In this document: piece by piece, positions 17,844-26,216 of the stretch
How positions within the stretch are numbered: the first letter of the stretch is position 1
Layout: each line of letters starts with the position of its first letter
Assembly: GCA_965204245.1 (NCBI GenBank)
Contig: CBDBED010000002.1
Coordinates: forward strand, 186,001-250,000
Length of the DNA stretch: 64,000 nt
Direction: 5' to 3'
DNA from: JAAXIE01 sp965204245
GTDB lineage: Bacteria > Chloroflexota > Dehalococcoidia > Lucifugimonadales > JAAXIE01
Position numbers and translations under genes: made by a program
The notes under the pieces: generated by a model
Told to the model about the DNA's origin: nothing
What the model saw: only the letters and a program-made list of their open reading frames with translations
Databases searched by the model: none

Positions 17844-17918
17844 TGGGCCGGCAGGGATTCGAACCCTGGACACCCGGATTAAAAGTCCGGTGCTCTGACC
17901 AAGCTGAGCTAACGGCCC
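17844..17918 (-). tRNA. tRNA-Lys (anticodon TTT)
   Basis: The minus strand gives GGGCCGT at the 5' end, a D arm TTAGCTCAGC, an anticodon stem CGGACTTTTAATCCG with anticodon TTT, and a T arm CAGGGTTCGAATCCCTG. The acceptor closes with CGGCCC plus discriminator A; six of seven acceptor pairs are Watson-Crick. No encoded CCA follows (ACC comes next). Confidence 0.95.
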
Positions 17919-18113
17919 GTGGATGCTCGCGTTGCTTATTAGCGGGGCATTTATCGTACCACTTGGGACGGGTTGGGGGACAGTCGTGCCGTGGCTTGGC
18001 TGGGCGGGTTTGGTTGACCCTTCGTTGGCTAGGGTGCTAGCCTTCGGCTACGAATTTCCCTTTGAAGGCAGTGTAGGTGAGACTTTCGGAACGACAACGG
18101 GCTGGGTACGGTC

Positions 18114-19292
18114 GTGGCGCCATCAGTGCATAGCCGAGCACGGTCCGGGGTGGTGGAGGCAGCCAAGGCTCTGGGGCCTCAAATTGAGGCGTGCCGGGGG
18201 GAGATGGAGGCGGGGAGGCAGTTGCCGCCTCCGTTGGTCGCCGGGATGTCGGCCTCGGGCCTACTTCAGCTTTTCCTCCCTCGATCCATGGGCGGGCCTG
18301 AGCTGGATTTGAAGACGGCGTTTCATGCTGTGGAGGAGGTCTCCAAGTTCGACGGCTCGGTGGGGTGGTGCTCGGTGATATCGGGCGGTGGGTCGGTGCT
18401 GTTGGGATGGGTGGAGGCGTCGGTGGGGATGCATTTCTTCGGACGGCCGCCGGATTTCCGGTTGGCTGGCAGTATGCGCCCCGAGGGCTGGGCCAAGCGG
18501 GTCCAAGGGGGCTACCGGGTCAGCGGGCACTGGGGATTCGGCAGCGGGATTACCCATGCCAGCGTGGTCGTGTGCGCTTGCAAGGTGGAGTTGGAGAGCG
18601 CGCATCAGGGTGCAGGGGATGGCCCGGAGATACGGCTGATGCTGTTGCCGCCAGAGGCGGTCGCTATACACGACACTTGGTCGGTGGTGGGGATGACCGG
18701 GACGGGCAGTCATGACTACTCGGTGGATGACTGGTTCGTGCCGGAGGAGCACACGTTATCAATGACGGAGTGCCCCAAAGAAAAGGGGCCTCTGTATCAT
18801 CCCCGCTTGGTGATGGTGGCTGTGTGGACGCCGTATGTGGCCAACCTGCTGGGCATGGCCCAAGGGGCCATGGATGCGTTCATTGAATTGGCATCTGAGG
18901 CCGGGTCCACACATTCGGCTGCCAGATTGCGGGACCGGGCGTCGGTGCAGGCAGTGGTGGGGGAGGCTGAGGGCATCATCAGCGGAGCACGGGCTTATGC
19001 GCTGGATGCCCTGGACAAGGCGTGGCAGGCCGTTTGCCGGGGTGATGCCGACCCCACGTTGGAGATCGCGCAGGCCCGGTTGGCCATTACCCACTCATCG
19101 CGGCAGGCTCTCAAAGCGATAGACCTGCTGTTCCATGCAGCGGGCACCAACGCGATATTCAAGAAGCACCCGCTGGAGAGGGCCTTCCGTGACGCCCATG
19201 TCGCCATCCAGCACTTGGCGGGGCATACGTCCCACTTTGAGGCTGGGGGGCGGGTGATGCTGGGGCTACCCGCGGGCGATATTGGCTGGTAG
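18114..19292 (+). CDS. Acyl-CoA dehydrogenase-fold flavin enzyme (possible group D monooxygenase)
   Basis: 392 residues with the acyl-CoA dehydrogenase layout: helical N-domain with LFLPRSMGGPELDL, beta middle domain with VSGHWGFGSGITHASVVVC and WSVVGMTGTGSHDYSVDDWFVPEE, and helical C-domain. The catalytic glutamate region of true dehydrogenases is not apparent; the GWCSVISGG and FGSG segments resemble flavin-dependent hydroxylases such as HsaA. It probably hydroxylates a small molecule using reduced flavin. An ATG at 18114 is taken. No reductase partner is adjacent. Confidence 0.8.
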   Translation: MAPSVHSRARSGVVEAAKALGPQIEACRGEMEAGRQLPPPLVAGMSASGLLQLFLPRSMGGPELDLKTAFHAVEEVSKFDGSVGWCSVISGGGSVLLGWVEASVGMHFFGRPPDFRLAGSMRPEGWAKRVQGGYRVSGHWGFGSGITHASVVVCACKVELESAHQGAGDGPEIRLMLLPPEAVAIHDTWSVVGMTGTGSHDYSVDDWFVPEEHTLSMTECPKEKGPLYHPRLVMVAVWTPYVANLLGMAQGAMDAFIELASEAGSTHSAARLRDRASVQAVVGEAEGIISGARAYALDALDKAWQAVCRGDADPTLEIAQARLAITHSSRQALKAIDLLFHAAGTNAIFKKHPLERAFRDAHVAIQHLAGHTSHFEAGGRVMLGLPAGDIGW

Positions 19293-19308
19293 GGGTAGCC
19301 CCGGGCTT

Positions 19309-19338
19309 AACCCTCTTCCCAAGTGAGGAAGAGGGGTT
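19309..19338. terminator. Bidirectional stem-loop terminator
   Basis: AACCCTCTTCC pairs with GGAAGAGGGGTT (one bulged base) between the convergent flavoprotein and M20 peptidase genes; CTGTTTTCC follows on the + strand. Confidence 0.55.
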
Positions 19339-19378
19339 CCCACACCCCTGTTTTCCGACCTACATCACGTTTTCCGGC

Positions 19379-20638
19379 CTACATCACCTCTTCGCGGCTC
19401 TTGGTGATGATGTCGAGAGCGGTCAGGGCGTAGACCTTGCTGCATATCTCCAAGTGGTCCATGTTGACGACTTCGCCGTATTCCGGGTCGTAGGCGGCGT
19501 GGCCTCCGGGGACGACGCGGGATACGCCTGCGGGCCCGTAGGTGATGCTGGCGGCGCCGATGTCGGCGAAAACGTGGTTGTCGCTGGAGACGCCGAAACG
19601 CTCGGCCTCGGGCTCGAAGGGTTCCTGGCCTGTGACCAAGCGATGGCTGGCGCGGGCCAGGGAAGGGAGATATGCGTCGTGAGCAATCTCGTAGCCATTG
19701 GCCACCATGTAGATGTCCCACTCCAGCCCTAGGTCGGGGTCGCGGTCATTGAGGCGCTGCACGAGGGACCGGACTTCCCGCTTCACGGCGAGTATGTCGG
19801 TGCCGGGGAGGAGGATGACGTCGACGTAGGCGTGACAGAAGGCGGCGACCAGAGGCGGGTTCTGGGGGACGCCACCCTCGATGGCGCCGACATTGACACG
19901 GGGGCGCATGAAGGGGTGGGTGAACATCTCCTGGTATTCGGCTTCCCATGCCCGGACTTCGGGAATCACTTTTTCCATTTTCATCAGGGCGTCGACGCCG
20001 TATTGGCGGTAGGAGGCGTGCTGGACTACGCCGCGGGTGGTCATGCGGATGAACATGTAGCCGCCGTTGGCAATCTGCACGCGCAGGCCGGTGGGCTCAC
20101 CGTTGATGACGATATCGGGAGGCTGGCCGTGGCTGGCGAGGTAGCGGGCGCCGTAGCCTGCGCCACGACACTCAGCGCCTTGGTGGGCACCGATGGGGGC
20201 GCGTTCGATCTCACCCACGACACCAGCGAGGCGCACATCGCCGCGGGGCTGGATGCCGGCTTTCATGAGCATCTTGGTGGCCATGTAGTAACAGGGGAAG
20301 GCGGACTTCATGTTGGATGCGCCGATGCCGGCGATCCAGTTGCCGTCGACTATCTGGGCTTGGGGCTTGCCGATACCGGGGGCGTAGTCCATGTGACCGA
20401 GGAAGAGGACGTCGGCCCCATCGCCGGTGCCGTTCCAAGTGGCGATGACGTTGTTCCGGCCGGGCTCGACCTCCTGCTTTTGCACTGGGAGGCCCAAGTC
20501 GCCAAACCGGGTTGCTAGGTAGTTACCGATGGCTTCCTCGCCTCCGGTTGGGCTGTCTATGTCCACCACGTCCTTGGTCATCTGGATCAGTTCATCCTTG
20601 TCCAGAAAAGAGAGGACTCGCTCCTGTAGTGCGTCCAT
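19379..20638 (-). CDS. M20 family metallopeptidase/deacylase (ArgE/DapE-like)
   Basis: 419 residues. The start at 20638 is preferred because AAGGTGACA precedes the ATG; a GTG two codons earlier is possible. Metal site 1 is in LFLGHMDYAPG; the general-base region is VVGEIERAP; the late ligand is VPGGHAAYDPEYGE. The position that normally holds the metal-bridging Asp (GRGxxDMKG) reads GIGASNMKS, so Asn replaces Asp. The dimerisation (lid) domain is present at about residues 190-310. It should hydrolyse an N-acyl amino acid or peptide, if still active. Located alone between a terminator and a 280-base gap (20645-20927) in which I see nothing. Confidence 0.85.
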   Translation of the reverse strand: MDALQERVLSFLDKDELIQMTKDVVDIDSPTGGEEAIGNYLATRFGDLGLPVQKQEVEPGRNNVIATWNGTGDGADVLFLGHMDYAPGIGKPQAQIVDGNWIAGIGASNMKSAFPCYYMATKMLMKAGIQPRGDVRLAGVVGEIERAPIGAHQGAECRGAGYGARYLASHGQPPDIVINGEPTGLRVQIANGGYMFIRMTTRGVVQHASYRQYGVDALMKMEKVIPEVRAWEAEYQEMFTHPFMRPRVNVGAIEGGVPQNPPLVAAFCHAYVDVILLPGTDILAVKREVRSLVQRLNDRDPDLGLEWDIYMVANGYEIAHDAYLPSLARASHRLVTGQEPFEPEAERFGVSSDNHVFADIGAASITYGPAGVSRVVPGGHAAYDPEYGEVVNMDHLEICSKVYALTALDIITKSREEVM

Positions 20639-20927
20639 TGTCACCTTGCTACCTCCGGTTGTTACTCTGGGTCGGATAGGCGGGGGACTCTATGCCAGAG
20701 AACTCTGGCAATTTCATGGCGTTTGGGCAGCTGTATGCCCGAGGGTCTGGGTTGCGGAATAATCTGATTGAGTTTGGGCGAAGGAGGTGCTTCCTAGTTC
20801 CATTACAGTTGACCATCATACCAGTGACCCAGATTGCGGCTCAAGGCCGAAATGCTAGGGGGGCTCCCACTGACGGATACTGGGCCCTAGGAACTGGTGG
20901 GGATACTTTCTTCCTGCCCACCGGGGC

Positions 20928-22115
20928 CTATCGGGCGGCGGGGATGCTGGTTACTTGGTGAGACTGAAGATCGGGTAGGACTTCTTCGGCGAAGCGGCGG
21001 ATGACGCGCATGTTCATTTCGTGGGGCATGGCGCCTTGGTTGAAGTTGAGCATGATGGTGTTGGCTCCCACGGCTTCGGCCTGCCTGATGAGGCTGTCGC
21101 GGACCTCCTCCGGGCTACCGGCGCACCAGCGGTCGGTGTATTGCATGTCTTCTAGGGTGATGTGGCGGCGGACTTCGCGGGCATCCATGTGGGCCTTGAG
21201 GCTTTCGGGGCGAAGGTGCCCCAAGTCCTCCTCTCCGGAGTAGCCTTGGCGCCGGGCCTCATTGAAACTGAGGTCGCTGCCGTGCCCGAACAGGGTGCGC
21301 CAGTAGTAGAGGGCGTAGGGGCCTGCTTCTTCCATGGCCTGCTGGCGACTGTCGGCCACGTAGCAGTGGACACGCATGATGAGGTGGTCGGGGGTGATGG
21401 CGTGGCCGTGCTGGTCGAGGGACTCGGCGTAGTGGCGAATGATGTCCTCGGTGACGCTGCGCACGGAGCCCTCGCCGGGGGTGATGGGAATGTTCTCGCG
21501 GCCCGCCCACTCGATGGAGGACTTGCTGACGCTCACCGGCATCCATACGGGGGGCCGGGGCTGCTGCACGGGGCGGGGCCAGATGGCGACGTCGTTGTAT
21601 GACCAGAACTGGCCCTCGTAGGAGAAGCTCTCGTCTTGCCAAGCATGCTTCATGACCTCGAAGGACTCCTCGAAGCGGGCACGGGACTCGCCCATATCGA
21701 CGTTGTAGACGAGGTATTCGCGGGGGATGCCGCGGACGATGCCAGCGATCAGGCGGCCCTTGGTGAGGCAGTCCACCATGGAGATTTCTTCGGCGAGGCG
21801 CAGGGGGTCCTGGATGGGGAGGACGTTGCCGTAAATCAGGAGCTTCATGCGGCTGGTGCACTGGGATGCGGCGGCTGCCATGAGGTTGGGCGAGTTCATC
21901 AGGCCGTAGGGGGAGGCGTGGTGTTCGTTGAAGGACACGCCGTCGTAGCCAAGCTCGTCCATGAGAGACCAAGCTTCCAAGTGTTCCCGGTAGTTGCTTA
22001 CTGCTGCCTCGGGCCGGAAGTGACGCTTGGGCAGGGGGTAGGGAAGCTGGTCGCCCTCCACGACGTCGTGGAGTTGGATGGGGTAGCTGACGTGGTCGAA
22101 GACGAATACCTTCAT
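20928..22115 (-). CDS. LLM-class (luciferase-like) flavin-dependent oxidoreductase
   Basis: 395 residues from the ATG at 22115, which has GGAGG seven bases upstream; an upstream in-frame start at 22253 would add a Pro/Arg-rich tail and is rejected. Signature segments are LGYDGVSFNEHHASPYGLM, MKLLIYGNVLPIQDPLRLAEEISMVD and LIAGIVRGIPREYLVYN. C-terminal region ends with IRRFAEEVLPDLQ. It is the longest of the four luciferase-like enzymes here and closest in style to those acting with FMNH2. It sits directly downstream of repeat island A on the opposite strand. Confidence 0.87.
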   Translation of the reverse strand: MKVFVFDHVSYPIQLHDVVEGDQLPYPLPKRHFRPEAAVSNYREHLEAWSLMDELGYDGVSFNEHHASPYGLMNSPNLMAAAASQCTSRMKLLIYGNVLPIQDPLRLAEEISMVDCLTKGRLIAGIVRGIPREYLVYNVDMGESRARFEESFEVMKHAWQDESFSYEGQFWSYNDVAIWPRPVQQPRPPVWMPVSVSKSSIEWAGRENIPITPGEGSVRSVTEDIIRHYAESLDQHGHAITPDHLIMRVHCYVADSRQQAMEEAGPYALYYWRTLFGHGSDLSFNEARRQGYSGEEDLGHLRPESLKAHMDAREVRRHITLEDMQYTDRWCAGSPEEVRDSLIRQAEAVGANTIMLNFNQGAMPHEMNMRVIRRFAEEVLPDLQSHQVTSIPAAR

Positions 22116-22361
22116 GCTTGAGACCTCCAGTTGCCGGGGGCGCGGTTGTGGGGCAGTCCTTGGACGTGGGAGTTGGGGATGGCAACCTTCTCGATGGCAA
22201 CTTTCTCTAGGAAGGCCCCATACGTATGTGGTTGGCCTGTCCATTGTAGGCACGGGTTGGAGGGTGTCAACGTTGGTTGTTCCGTGTTGTGAAGTGCTCG
22301 TGTTTCGTAGTGGCGGTTGGGGCGTGTGGGACGGGAATCCGGTCGGGGGACGGTGTCATGG

Positions 22362-22556
22362 CAGATAGGGCGTGGGACTCGGTTCGTAGCCGTGAACGTG
22401 AGATTTGTATCTGAGAGGCGTTCCATTCGTTCCACTGCCGTAGCTGGCTCGTATTGGACCAAGGAGTTCCATGGAGGGAGATTGCGGAGGCGGGACGAGT
22501 GTGGCGGATTTCGTCGTGATGCGGGGCGGGAATTGGAGCGGGAGGCGTCGTGGGGC
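22362..22556 (+). repeat. Island A, unit 1 of the variable-word repeat family
   Basis: Starts with CAGATAGGGC. Its variable word is GTTCCA: inverted as GTGGGACTC (22371 on), direct twice near 22420-22434 and again at 22464-22471 (GAGTTCCAT). Constant blocks TTCGTAG, TTTGTATCTG and CCGTAGCTGG surround it, and GCGGATTTCGTCGTG lies near the unit end. One G-U pair replaces a Watson-Crick pair in the stem. A degenerate partial unit may precede it (22230-22361). Confidence 0.7.
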
Positions 22557-22773
22557 CAGATAGGAGGACATTCGACATTTCGACACTCTTCGTATCTGGG
22601 GAAAGGTGATTTGTATCTGGGAGGTGTCGAATTTGTCGAGTGGTCGTAGCTGGGGCGTAGCTGACACATGTGTAGAGTGGGCGTCGGATGGCGGGGGATT
22701 GAGGGCGGGAGAGGGCTTGGCGGATTTCGTCGTGATGGATGCGCCCGGAAATTGGGCTGTGGCGGTTGCATCG
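22557..22773 (+). repeat. Island A, unit 2 of the variable-word repeat family
   Basis: Starts with CAGATAGGAG. Variable word GTGTCGAA: inverted at 22570-22587 (TTCGACATTTCGACAC, two copies), direct at 22624-22640 with a second copy TGTCGAG, and a diverged third copy GTGTAGAG near 22670. The constant blocks TTCGTATCTG, TTTGTATCTGGGAG, TCGTAGCTGGGGCGTAGCTG and GCGGATTTCGTCGTG are all present. Confidence 0.75.
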
Positions 22774-22989
22774 CAGATAGGGGCGTGCAACTCCGTTCGT
22801 AGCTGAGAAAGGGCGATTCGTATCTGGGAGGAGTTGCATTAGTTGCATGGTCGTAGCTGGGGCATAGCTGATGAATGAGTTGCATTGGGGGTGGACGACG
22901 GGAGATTGGGGCGGAGAAAGGGTTGGCGAAATTCGTTGTGGGAGCAGGGTGTGAGGGCGTAACGGGATGCAGGAATGGCGGCGGGCGGC
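22774..22989 (+). repeat. Island A, unit 3 of the variable-word repeat family
   Basis: Starts with CAGATAGGGGC. Variable word GTTGCAT: inverted as GCAACTCC (22786-22793), direct twice in GGAGTTGCATTAGTTGCATG (22830 on) and again as GAGTTGCATT near 22877. An 8-bp stem GCAACTCC/GGAGTTGC is intact although its sequence differs from all other units. Followed by the flank shared with island B (GGCGGCGGGCGGCG). Confidence 0.75.
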
Positions 22990-23084
22990 GTGATGGGTTG
23001 GGCGCGGGGGCATGACAGAATTGGGTTGCCGTGTTACGTCGTGTTTTCTTATCATGGCGTTCTCCGGGAAGCGGGGAAAGAGAA

Positions 23085-23120
23085 AGGCAGGGGGACCCGT
23101 GAGGGGTCAGTCCCCTGCCT
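23085..23120 (+). other. Conserved two-tier hairpin in the flank of island A
   Basis: Outer stem AGGCAGGGG/CCCCTGCCT (9 bp), inner stem GACCC/GGGTC, loop GTGAG. A matching hairpin with compensatory differences lies at 51508-51537. TTTCTTATCATGGCGT occurs about 35 bases upstream in both islands. It may be a terminator or part of a structured RNA. Confidence 0.55.
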
Positions 23121-23146
23121 GCTTCCTGAGGTGAGGGTAGCAGGGG

Positions 23147-23572
23147 ATGGAGTTGGGGGTCAATGGGAAAGTGTCACGGTTGCCTGCGAGGAGCGGTGAC
23201 GAGTTTATCAGGAGGTATCGGGTGGCAAAGGAAGAGCAGGAATTCCATGGGATAGACGGCGTGCCTTGGACGACACCGCCGGGTGGGTCGGGGGCGGCGG
23301 CCGAGGGAGTAACGGAGAAGATATTGAACTGGGACCCGGAGAAGGGGGTTGGCAGCAGGCTGCTGCATTTCGAGCCGGGTAGCGAGACCGACGAGGTTAT
23401 TTCACATGACTTCTGGGAGGAGGTATATGTGCTGGAGGGCGGCCTGCATGACAAGAACCTGAACCAGACGTTTACGGCGGGCATGTATGCCTGCCGCCCG
23501 CCGGGGATGCCGCATGGGCCCTATACGTCACCGGATGGGTGTACGACGTTTGAAGTGCGGTATTACGACTAG
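23147..23572 (+). CDS. Cupin domain protein (ChrR-like cupin)
   Basis: 141 residues. The C-terminal half is a cupin: SRLLHFEPGSETDEVISHDFWEEVYVLEGGLHDKN holds the first metal motif (H, E, E) and PPGMPHGPYTSPDG the second His. Cupins of this type bind a metal and act as small dioxygenases, isomerases or sensors. The start is uncertain: ATG at 23147 lies 27 bases after the conserved hairpin; later starts such as the GTG codons near 23178 or 23223 are possible. Not obviously in an operon. Confidence 0.75.
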   Translation: MELGVNGKVSRLPARSGDEFIRRYRVAKEEQEFHGIDGVPWTTPPGGSGAAAEGVTEKILNWDPEKGVGSRLLHFEPGSETDEVISHDFWEEVYVLEGGLHDKNLNQTFTAGMYACRPPGMPHGPYTSPDGCTTFEVRYYD

Positions 23573-23668
23573 GGTTGAAACGCGCTCCAAGTTTGGCCCA
23601 CTGAAGGCTTCCGTCGAAAAAGGGATTCGGCGCACTGCCTGTTAGATACTGGCTGCTAGAGTGCAGGC

Positions 23669-23677
23669 TGTTAGAAT
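23669..23677 (+). promoter_or_regulatory. Extended -10 promoter of the first Uma2 gene
   Basis: TGTTAGAAT matches TG-N-TATAAT at five of six -10 positions and lies 39 bases before the ATG at 23716. Confidence 0.35.
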
Positions 23678-23715
23678 GGCGGTAGATAGCCTCGCGCAAT
23701 GCTGGAGGCCCGACG

Positions 23716-24495
23716 ATGACGACACCACAAAACCTCAAGATCCCGCCGTCCGTGGCTGCGGAGGAGGTGCCTTGGTACGACTTGATAGATGTGGCAGAAC
23801 TCCCTGAGGACGCAATGCAGCAGGACTGGGTGATAAGGCCGCTGGTATCAATTCTGGAGGCACGTTATTCACATGACCCCAGCGTGCTGGTGGCAGGCCC
23901 GACGAATATCATTTATGACTCGGCGAGGCGGGGCTCATTTATTGCTCCCGATTGCTATGTGGTTTTCGGGGTGGACACCCAAACTATAAAGAGCGACCGC
24001 AAGAGCTACCGGATTGAGGAATGGGGGCCTGTCCCCTCCTTCGTAATGGAGGTGGCGTCGGAAAGCACGGCGTCGAATGACTTGGGTGGAAAGCGGGAGC
24101 GATACGCGCAGATAGGCGTGCCGGAGTACTGGCGTCTGGACAGGCAGGGTGAGTATTACGGGGCCCCCTTAGTGGGTGAGCGGCTGGTGGAGGGCGAGTA
24201 CCAAGTCATTGAGTTGCACAGAGAGGACAACGGAGACCAGTGGAGCCGCAGCGAGGTGTTGGGAGTAGACTTCTACTACCGGGTGGAGGATGGCATTGGC
24301 CGGTTTCTGGTCAGAGACAGCGCGACCGGGGAATGGTTGAACGACTTAATCGGAGAGCGGGCGGTGCGAGAGGCTGCGGAGCGCCGGGCGGAGGTTGCGG
24401 ACGAGGCTCGTCGGGTTGCTGAAGCAAGGGCGGCGGCAGCGGAGGCGGAGTTGGAGCGTCTGCGGCGGTTGCAAGAGGGCGGTGAGGGGCCATAA
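23716..24495 (+). CDS. Uma2 family (DUF820) putative restriction endonuclease-like protein
   Basis: 259 residues. Residues ~75-165 hold a PD-(D/E)XK-like core: FIAPDCYVVFGVD, then PSFVMEVASEST, NDLGGKRERYAQIGVPEYWRLD. The last 45 residues are an Ala/Glu/Arg-rich coiled coil. Uma2 proteins are widespread in Chloroflexota and cyanobacteria; the fold predicts nuclease activity but the role is unproven. A paralogue at 44187-44963 shares almost the same organisation (PWYDL start, EWG.PAFVLE core, DSATGEW before the coil). Confidence 0.85.
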   Translation: MTTPQNLKIPPSVAAEEVPWYDLIDVAELPEDAMQQDWVIRPLVSILEARYSHDPSVLVAGPTNIIYDSARRGSFIAPDCYVVFGVDTQTIKSDRKSYRIEEWGPVPSFVMEVASESTASNDLGGKRERYAQIGVPEYWRLDRQGEYYGAPLVGERLVEGEYQVIELHREDNGDQWSRSEVLGVDFYYRVEDGIGRFLVRDSATGEWLNDLIGERAVREAAERRAEVADEARRVAEARAAAAEAELERLRRLQEGGEGP

Positions 24496-24512
24496 GGTGA
24501 GAAGGACTTCCG

Positions 24513-24950
24513 CTAGGGATAAGGGATTGTGAAAATGGCGACCTCTTGGGAGGAAGCATACTCAGTTTGGGCGGTTTCTGCGTAAGCGGTAACCACGACT
24601 GGTACGGCGTCGCCTCTGGTAGCGATGGCTAGAACGGCTGCGCGCCGCTTTGCCCTGTCCACATCGGCGTTTCCCAGAGTGATGGAGGTCTCTGCCAGCA
24701 GGTGGCGGTTTCCGGGCGCGGAGATGATGGCGTCGGTGTTATACAGGTCGGATACCTGCTCGGAGGTAACAAGGCCGTCCTTTTCAGCCCGTTCCATGAT
24801 GCTGTCGAAAGCGGGGTCTAGTCTAAAGTAGTTAGAAAAAGCCAGATACGGGTTTACTAGTCCGCATTTGTGTCGACTGAGCGGCACAAGCTTGTTAAGC
24901 ACTCTGCGCTCATAGTCACAGTTCTCTAATGCACTGAACTGGTCTTCCAA
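24513..24950 (-). CDS. Hypothetical protein resembling the C-terminal part of DUF3782/PD-(D/E)XK-like proteins
   Basis: 145 residues starting MEDQFSALENCDYERRVLN, reminiscent of the end of a coiled coil, then LVTSEQVSDLYNTDAIISA, NRHLLAETSITLGNADVDRAKRRAAVLA. The pattern D..I.....LLAE.S.T....DV.RA.RRA matches nuclease-fold proteins often found beside Uma2 genes; those usually have a longer N-terminal coil, so this may be a short version. Convergent with the Uma2 gene, ending 17 bases from it. Identification is tentative. Confidence 0.55.
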   Translation of the reverse strand: MEDQFSALENCDYERRVLNKLVPLSRHKCGLVNPYLAFSNYFRLDPAFDSIMERAEKDGLVTSEQVSDLYNTDAIISAPGNRHLLAETSITLGNADVDRAKRRAAVLAIATRGDAVPVVVTAYAETAQTEYASSQEVAIFTIPYP

Positions 24951-25042
24951 CCGTGGTCTCTCCTATTGAACAGGGTGGACCAGGGTCATTCGATTCTCCC
25001 ATCTCCGCCGTGGAGCGTCGAGTGCCCCGGCCCTTCGACTTC

Positions 25043-25101
25043 GTGGTGCGGTCATCACAACCTCGGCGCTTGACCGCTTGAGGCTGTGATAACCGCACCA
25101 C
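25043..25101. repeat. Imperfect 22-bp inverted repeat
   Basis: GTGGTGCGGTCATCACAACC-TC (25043-25064) pairs with 25080-25101 at 20 of 22 positions across a 15-base loop. It lies in a 210-base gap between two minus-strand genes. It may be a REP-like palindrome or a terminator; no U tract follows. Confidence 0.5.
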
Positions 25102-25161
25102 TTCGCTCAGGGCGAACGGAAAGCAATAGTCGAATGACCCCGAGGGTTTTGACAACCTCAG

Positions 25162-25935
25162 CTATTGGGCGGTGTAGCCTCCGTCCACGATTAGGGGGGT
25201 GCCGGTGACGAAGGAGGACTCGTCGGAGGCTAGGAAGAGGGCGGCGGTGGCGATTTCGTCGGCCCGGCCCAAGCGGCCCATGGGGTGGAGGGCCTCGAGC
25301 TTGCCCAATGCCTCGGGGTCCCTTTCAATGAGGGAGCGGGTGAGGTTGGTGGCGATGTAGCCGGGGCAGATGCAGTTGACCCGAATCCCGCGCTTGGCGT
25401 AGTCGATGGCGAGATTCTTGGTGAGTTGTATGACCCCGCCCTTGGAGGGCACATAGGCGTTGAAGCCACCGCCAAGCCCTGCGCTGTATCCCACCAAGCC
25501 CACGATGGAAGCAAGGTTGACGATGGAACCGCTGCCTCTCTGCTCCATCTGGGGAACGGTATGCCAGCACATGAGATAGGTGCCCTTGAGGTTGACCTCA
25601 ATGACCCTGTCCCATATCTGTTCCTCCGTGGCCCCGGGATACATGGCATTGCGGCCGGTGATGCCGGCGCTGTTTACCAGCACGTCCACCTGTCCATAAG
25701 CGTCGATGGTGGCCTGCACCATGCGTTCGGCATCGGCTGAGTTGGAAACGTCTCCGGTAACGATGGAGGCATTGCCGCCTGACTGCTGAATGGCGGACTG
25801 GGTGTCGGCGGCCGTTGCCTCGTCCACGTCTGAGACCATGATTCTGGCGCCTTCCTGGGCGAAGAGTTCGGCCGAGGCCCGTCCTATGCCGGAACCGCCG
25901 CCTGTAATCAGGGCCACTTTGTTCTCCAAACGCAT
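25162..25935 (-). CDS. Short-chain dehydrogenase/reductase (SDR)
   Basis: 257 residues. The NAD(P) site is TGGGSGIG at residues ~11-18, with VSDVDEA after the second strand, suggesting NAD preference. NSAG(ITG) and the catalytic set Ser (ASIVG), Tyr and Lys (YVPSK) follow, and the C-terminus ends FVTGTPLIVDGGYTAQ, typical of classical SDRs such as 3-oxoacyl or sugar-alcohol dehydrogenases. ATG at 25935 is preferred (AAGG upstream); GTG at 25944 is an alternative. Monocistronic; 25945-26216 holds nothing recognised. Confidence 0.9.
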   Translation of the reverse strand: MRLENKVALITGGGSGIGRASAELFAQEGARIMVSDVDEATAADTQSAIQQSGGNASIVTGDVSNSADAERMVQATIDAYGQVDVLVNSAGITGRNAMYPGATEEQIWDRVIEVNLKGTYLMCWHTVPQMEQRGSGSIVNLASIVGLVGYSAGLGGGFNAYVPSKGGVIQLTKNLAIDYAKRGIRVNCICPGYIATNLTRSLIERDPEALGKLEALHPMGRLGRADEIATAALFLASDESSFVTGTPLIVDGGYTAQ

Positions 25936-26216
25936 TGCCGTCACCTTGCAGCCTGCTGTCTTATTGCTGGGCAGGGGCTGCTTCTCCGTTCCTTCAAGTT
26001 ATCCACCCCCCAAGGTATTGGGCGTTGTGGGGGCCGTCAAGCGGTGCGCTGGGAGGGCGCAGGGCGAAGAGGGCTTGTGGGGTGCGATTTTCATGGGAAG
26101 TTCGAATCTTCTTCACAGGAAATTCAGAAAGTCGTCGTAGAATTGAGGCGGATACTTGGGAACCTTTTGGTGAGCAAGGCCGTCTTGACCATTAAGACGT
26201 TCCGGGCGGAGAGAGC

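Noticed and set aside
22112..23055. Long minus-strand open frames over island A encoding repeated segments such as CVSYAPATT
   Set aside because: Two overlapping frames are both open, the peptides are Pro/Arg/Thr-rich, and the repeats follow the DNA units and not a protein period. Low stop density is explained by GC-rich repeats.
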